Positions 58,570 through 64,000 of a stretch of DNA of 64,000 nt are shown here, piece after piece. The stretch comes from Boswellia sacra (taxonomy: Eukaryota > Streptophyta > Magnoliopsida > Sapindales > Burseraceae): positions 1,702,501-1,766,500 of the forward strand of contig SNVD02009519.1 of the NCBI GenBank assembly GCA_013180625.2, given 5' to 3'. Under the pieces are notes generated by a model. It was not told where the DNA came from, did no database searches, and saw nothing but the letters and a program-made list of their open reading frames with translations. Made by a program: the position numbers and the translations under genes. Position 1 is the first letter of the stretch. Each line of letters starts with the position of its first letter.

Positions 58570-60007
58570 TTGTTTAAGTATTTAGAGCGTATAGCTGTGG
58601 TACGTTCTGAAAGAAAGATTCAAACTGTTTAATCTTATAATTTCTCACGATTTACCCCTTCAGTTTTGAATTCGATGCTAGAGTTAGGGACTAATCAAAA
58701 CTCAAATGGTAAATCATATATTCAAAAAAGTTAGGGATGAACCGTCAATTAAGGCTTACCTTAAAGGAAAACTTAAAAAAAAAAAAGTTAGGGATGAACC
58801 GTCAATTAACGCTAATATCTATTGCACTTCTTATTTGTTTTAACAATGTTTTCTCAATTCGAACTTGTGCTATATTAAGAAGCATAGTAAACCCTATGGC
58901 TGCTAACTTAATACTATCCTATCTAAAGGCAAAAAGTTTATTTATTTAATATTCATTTTTACAATAAAAAATTTTTTTGAGAGAAACCCGAGTTTTTCGA
59001 CGCGTTATATCCCTGCACCACAAACACCCATAATAGAAACACAAAAAAGTGGTAACAAGGGTAGAGGAATTCTTTTTGTACGACTATAGGCACAAAAATG
59101 CTAAACCCACACTTGTAACCATATTTTGGCATCCGTTGTAGTTGTGTTGTTGAAAATTGCTGTTCATGGAAAAGAATCATATCATGGTAGCAGTGTTTTA
59201 TTCATTGAATAATAATTATTTAAAAATTATTTCATATCACACTAAAATTTAAATGAAAAAGATATTTATATTAAAAATTACTTTCTAATAAAAGAATTTT
59301 AATAAGAGTGATGCTAGACTTAAATTTCAGAGACAATATGATATGATAGCCTATATGATAAAAATTCACTGAAGAAAGAAAAATAAAAAATAAATAACAG
59401 AGTTACATCTCTAATAGGATTTTATCATTTAAACTATCACATTAAGTTATAGACTTTAGACTGTTTCTCTAAAATTACTGTTTTAATAAAATATTATATA
59501 CAATAACCGAATATTATATATGACTCAATAATCGAACCCTAATTTTGTTTATGCATGACTCCACTGTTAACATAAAATTGCGTCTGAACACAGACTATTG
59601 ATTAGCATAAAATGTTGATCGACATATCTTGAGACAAGTCCCAGGCCCACCCTTTAAAACCTGAAAATAGCTAGCCCATATTTGAACGAAAGGCGGAACG
59701 AATGCTTTTCAAAACTAATTAAAAAAAACACTTATAACCAATATTCAAATATATATTTCTCACTCACAAATAGAGAGGAATGCCCCAATATAGTATAGGG
59801 CAATTAAAAATATTACATAGAATATAAGACATGTAATGTCTCAATCACTGCCAAATGAGGCCAATAATAACATGTATATCAGGCAACAAAACATTCCCAC
59901 ATAGCAAACAAGACAGAAGAAGCAAAAAGCAAGACTAAAAGAAAATATTCACGAAATAACTCTTGAAACAAAACAATGGGAACATTATATGTGCACAGAA
60001 TTCTTAC
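58570..60007. other. AT-rich intergenic region
   Basis: Contains a duplicated AAAAGTTAGGGATGAACCGT sequence (58726-58745 and 58784-58803), each followed by CAATTAA. Otherwise AT-rich with no recognisable gene. The next CYP59 exon expected here (RNA-recognition domain) is not visible, so that gene is truncated at this side. Confidence 0.5.
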
Positions 60008-61117
60008 AGTCTCAAGCACGACTGCACTGGAATGTGCATCCTTCTCACGAAGAACCTCCTCAAGCTGGGTCGGATCTAGCTGCTCATATAGAGGTACCCA
60101 GCCATCCTCCAACCTCACTTCATGATCAACCTAGTCACAACATTGAAAATTAGCCTGACTGTGAGGATATCATGATTGTTATAATAGCAATATTATGTTT
60201 AATAACCCAACGAAAACTAAAGATTTGGCTTAAACTTGAACAGTTTCGCGCATTATTCTATGCCACAGAAAACATTTCATATTGCCAGTAATTTAGCACT
60301 CTTCATGAGTTGCTAGGTTCATGCTTTGTAGCTAGACCCACCTCAAGTAAATAAAATGCTTCTAGTTTACACACTTTCTAGTATTTCTACCACAAATGTG
60401 GCAGTGTTCCCTGATTTGGTTTATTTAGTATGAACATGATATATTACTTTGTACTCATATTAGAGAACATCGTCATTCAATGCATTTTTATAAATATCAT
60501 TCTTTATATGTCAACAAGCCTATAAAATACTCAGAAACTAATAGAAGAGCCAAACAAATAGCATCATTAATTGCCAATTTGAATGGCTTTAAGCCTTGAT
60601 TTCCAGTTCTAACCACTTTATAATTCCAGAATAATTTCAAATATCTTGCTTCATTAATATACACTGCAGAAGACTTGTGATTACATTAAAGCTCAGTCAT
60701 GTCATTATTCCTTAACCATTTCATGAAGGCACATTCTGAAACTAATAATAAATTGTCCAAATGCCAAAATTGTCCAAATGCCAAAATCAATCATCATTTT
60801 CTGCATGTGGAAGTAATGCTTTGAAGTTTAAGGAAATAACTAACTACTCATAAATAACCAAACAAAAACTGCAACCAGTCAGTACCTCATCTTTTAGCTT
60901 GCCTTCATGAGAAGCCTCAGCAATCAACTTTGCTAGCTGTGGAGGATCATCAAAAGGATCCTCTAATATATAAGTGTGTTTGATTCTGTTCATGTACAGG
61001 TAGGATAGTTAAAATGAATCCATGTAAGTCAACATAAAGATTAATTATATTTACCAATTTTAACATATTGATTCATCCAAAGTGGAACAAAACAAACCGG
61101 ATATTTTTGTACGGCCT

Positions 61118-63711
61118 TGACGGGGAACCCGTACGAGAACAAACTAAACTCAAAAACACTCAATGATAACTCACACCCACACACAATCAACCAACACTCA
61201 CACACAATCAATCTGAATACTTCTTTGATATTTTAAATAATAATGTCTAACAAAAGAATGAAACCCTATATTTATACTAATCAAGACATATTGGAATTTG
61301 AGTCAAATTAGGAAAGTCAAAATCCTATTTGAGTCAAAATCCCTAAACTAACAATTTAAGTTTGAATCAAATTAGGAAAAGTCAAGATCCCTAATTTGAG
61401 TCAAAATCCCTAAATTGATAATTCCCTAATTTGAGTCAAAATCCCTAAACTGATAATTTCCTAAATTAAATAAAACCCTAATTAAATAAATACTAAAACA
61501 CTATATTAACCCTAATGGTAAAATAACCCATGCTGTATCAATTCTCCTCCGCTTAGAAAACTCGACTCCTAGTGAGTTGCTCAAGGCGGATGTTGCCAAA
61601 ACACGATAAAACACCAAGTCTTGTCTTGCATAAATATAGAAGCGTTATCGATCCAAGTTTGCACTTCACGATAGTCCAAAAACATAGACACTAGCGGTTG
61701 AACATAAAGTAATATTGCATTGAAGGATGTCAATGTTGGTGAAGAAGCAATCAACATCATAGGAGACATTAAAATAGAGACAAGTATGCCTTTGCTTTGA
61801 GCTTTGATCCAACACATTAGAGACTCCCAAGAAATCAATTTCAATTTTGGACTGGAAGTTAAGTTCTTAAAGTAGTTTTGGAGACTCAAAAATTTTTTCT
61901 TCATAAGATAATTCAACTTCAATCTTTATTGTGGAAACTTCTTTTTTTGACAGATGGATGTTTTCAATTGGCTTCTCATTAACCACTGGTACAACTTCAA
62001 TAGGATGCTCTCCAACTTTGCAATTTTCAACATGCATAGACTCAATTTCACCTATAAGCTCTTCCTCAATAAGACTCTCTTCAATCTTGACTTCAACATC
62101 ATTAGCTTGAATCTCAATCGTATGATCATCTTCACTTGGAACTTCATTACTCATAGCTACTTTCTCAACATCTTCTCTTGCACATGGAACTTTATCTTCC
62201 ATAAGTTCACACTTGGTAGGTTGGATTTTCTCACTAGGATGTGGGGTAAAGATAGAAGAAGAACCACTTTGGAAAGGTGATTGAGTGATAATACGCAAGT
62301 TCTTACAAAGCTCATGGTATTGGCCAATTAATCTATCTAATCAATCCAAATCAATTTGCCAATCACAATACTCATGATTTTGAGATCGATAACTTACCAC
62401 TTTTTGGTGTTTAGGCATATATCTAGGCCTAAGATGCGAAGGTATAATAGTATCAATTACTAAATGTTTCATCTCATCCCATGTTGGAAGTTCTCCTATG
62501 CTTCTTGGATGTTTGCGCTTAACCATCCACCATTCAAAAGCAAAATCTCTCAATTGGGTTGCACCACAATCAACCATCATATTTTCTGGAAGATCTACAT
62601 CATAAAAATATCGCTCCAAGCTATCAAACCAGTGAAGAATCCCTTTAACATGACAACGGAAGTCAGAAAGAATAATTTTCACATAAGGACGGCAACGTAT
62701 CCCATAGAAATCTAAGCGTTTATTGAAAGCAATATCATGTTTCTTACGTTCATAGTTGCTTTGATAACCCCAATAAGCCATTGGGATTAAACTGCAAAAG
62801 TCAAAGGTATGGAAGGCAGCACAAGAATGGGTTAAAATGCAAATTCTGAGACATAAAGGACTCCATGTAACTCTTCAAAAGTTCAAGGGCTGATTGATAT
62901 TATCCAAGAAAGCCTAAAATCTGATTTTTTGAGTTTTGAACACTTTCCTGTAGGAATTAGTAGTCGGCAAAGAAGGAAAAGTTGACGGGGAAGGGCCGAT
63001 CTATCACTTGGTGGTGGAGGTGAGACACCACTCGCCGGTCGGCGGCTATGAACAGTAACAACGACGAACTATTTTTCGGCTTTTTGAAGGGCTTTTGATG
63101 GGATTCTGGTGACGATGATGAAGGGAAGAATGATGGAGACGACCCGATCTATAAGTTGATGTATTCTGTGATGGGCGATGCGTCGGTCGCTGGTGATAAA
63201 CAGTAACTCCAGCGAAGAACAGTAGTGAACAGTGAATATGTTTGGGTTTATAGAATTTTATGGAACTATGTTAGGCTCTGATACCAAATTGATGGGGAAC
63301 CCGTACGAGAACAAACTAAACTCAAAAACATTTAACGATAACTCACACCCACACACAATCAACCAACACTCACACACAATCAATCTGAATACTTCTTTGA
63401 TATTTCAAATAATAATGTCTGAATAATAATGTCTAACAAAATAATGAAACACTATATTTATACTAATCAAGACAAATTAGAATTTGAGTCAAATTAGGAA
63501 AGTCAAAATCTTATTTGAGTCAAAATCCCTAATTGAATCAAATTAGGAAAAGTCAAGATCTCTAATTTGAGTCAAAATCCCTAAATTGATAATTTCCTAA
63601 TTTGAGTCAAAATCCCTAAACTGATAATTTTTCAAATTAAATAAAACCCTACTTAAATAAATACTAAAAGACCATATTAACCCTAATAGTAAAATAACCC
63701 ATGCTACATCA
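61118..63711 (-). mobile_element. Gag-only LTR retrotransposon (TR-GAG type) inside a CYP59 exon
   Basis: Direct LTRs at 61118-61540 (423 bp) and 63290-63711 (422 bp) begin TGA(C/T)GGGGAACCCGTACGAG and end ATCA. Similarity is roughly 93-95% by eye, with a small duplication in the right copy. On the minus strand the primer-binding site TGGTATCAGAGC (63286-63275) lies just inside the right LTR. Target duplications are GGCCT (61113-61117) and AGCCT (63712-63716). The 1.75-kb interior codes a Gag-like protein but no protease, RT or integrase, so it depends on another element for movement. Confidence 0.92.
62341..62781 (-). CDS. Gag-like protein of the TR-GAG element
   Basis: An open frame of 146 codons, starting MAYWGYQSNYERKKHDIAFN. 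It contains a retrotransposon Gag core: WFDSLERYFYDVDLPENMMV, then ATQLRDFAFEWWMVKRKHPR, then WDEMKHLVIDTIIPSHLRPR. The W..W/WW pattern and the position after the primer-binding site support this. A second, acidic frame (61867-62298; rich in Glu, Val and Ile) and a third (61581-61922) lie downstream and may be later parts of the same polyprotein after frame breaks. No zinc knuckle was found. Confidence 0.7.
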   Translation of the reverse strand: MAYWGYQSNYERKKHDIAFNKRLDFYGIRCRPYVKIILSDFRCHVKGILHWFDSLERYFYDVDLPENMMVDCGATQLRDFAFEWWMVKRKHPRSIGELPTWDEMKHLVIDTIIPSHLRPRYMPKHQKVVSYRSQNHEYCDWQIDLD

Positions 63712-64000
63712 AGCCTATTCTTCTTGTCCACATAAGCTTCATTTATCCTACTCAAAGTTTCAAACCCTTGAGCTACCTCCCCAAAAACATGCAACGATAA
63801 ATAATTTCTAAAACAACAAAAATGACAAGGAAAGAGAAGAAAAAGAACAAGGAAAAATAAACAAAATCATATTTTCACCCATCTGCTACTCAATTATATA
63901 TTTCCTTTTGTGCACCAAATTCTTATGAATTGGATGCATATTGTAAATGCCTATATATATAATTTCAAAGAACATGGTTACACAGAGAATCCCTAAATGG

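Larger units (their letters stand above)
60008..63791 (-). pseudogene. CYP59: CYP59-type cyclophilin gene, partial, exon split by a retrotransposon
   Basis: Three minus-strand exons. The first (63712-63791 continuing at 61098-61117) reads HVFGEVAQGFETLSRINEAY, VDKKNR, then after the insertion PYKNIR. The second (60886-60985) reads IKHTYILEDPFDDPPQLAKL and IAEASHEGKLKDE. The third (60008-60130) reads VDHEVRLEDGWVPLYEQLDP and TQLEEVLREKDAHSSAVVLET. This is the end of the cyclophilin domain and the linker of the RRM-containing cyclophilin CYP59, a nuclear peptidyl-prolyl isomerase tied to RNA polymerase II CTD and pre-mRNA. The reading frames themselves are intact and the splice phases fit. However, an LTR element sits inside the first exon, its acceptor AG is not evident, and no RRM exon follows. 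Upstream exons would lie beyond 64000. Probably a pseudogene. Confidence 0.85.

Overview
The window is nuclear DNA of a flowering plant, most likely a eudicot. It is AT-rich, has intron-containing genes with GT..AG junctions and CT-rich leaders, and carries a dense mix of copia LTR, TRIM, Mutator and hAT elements. The recognisable host families are a plant cyclic nucleotide-gated channel (CNGC), a PP2C phosphatase and a CYP59-type cyclophilin. I cannot name the species from sequence alone. Exon coordinates below come from splice junctions and reading frame read by eye.

Layout. 1-1000: 5' end of an unidentified minus-strand gene. 1066-4342: a decayed copia fragment whose 5' LTR is split by a 2.1-kb solo LTR. 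4.4-30 kb: a minus-strand CNGC cluster with one intact gene (CNGC1-like, 24402-29418, 702 aa, 7 coding exons) and several decayed copies. The copies are fragments at 4.4-5.7, 8.1-9.4, 10.6-12.4, 18.2-18.95 and 19.75-19.95 kb, plus a nearly complete but broken copy at 20.3-23.6 kb. They are separated by hAT, Mutator and TRIM insertions, several with readable target-site duplications. 32.6-34.5 kb: an internally deleted copia element. 36.8-41.8 kb: an intact PP2C gene (354 aa, 8 coding exons, plus strand). 42-44.4 kb: MITEs and a tandem duplication.

45.26-57.32 kb: a giant imperfect palindrome, with arms of about 6.2 and 5.7 kb around a loop of about 140 bp. Each arm holds a copy of the same unrecognised multi-exon gene, and its distal exons are a tandem array of phase-1/phase-1 units encoding LFELPDWANF-like repeats. 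Both copies carry stop codons and share nested transposon insertions, so the inverted duplication happened after those insertions. This is the least explained structure in the window.

57.3-64 kb: a short reverse-transcriptase remnant of possible organellar origin, then three exons of a minus-strand CYP59 gene. One of these exons is split by a gag-only LTR retrotransposon (61118-63711) with LTRs, primer-binding site and a near-perfect 5-bp target duplication.

Functionally, only the CNGC1-like channel (calcium/cation entry at a membrane) and the PP2C (Ser/Thr dephosphorylation) look intact. Nothing in the sequence links them beyond proximity. The rest records gene duplication and decay under heavy transposon load.
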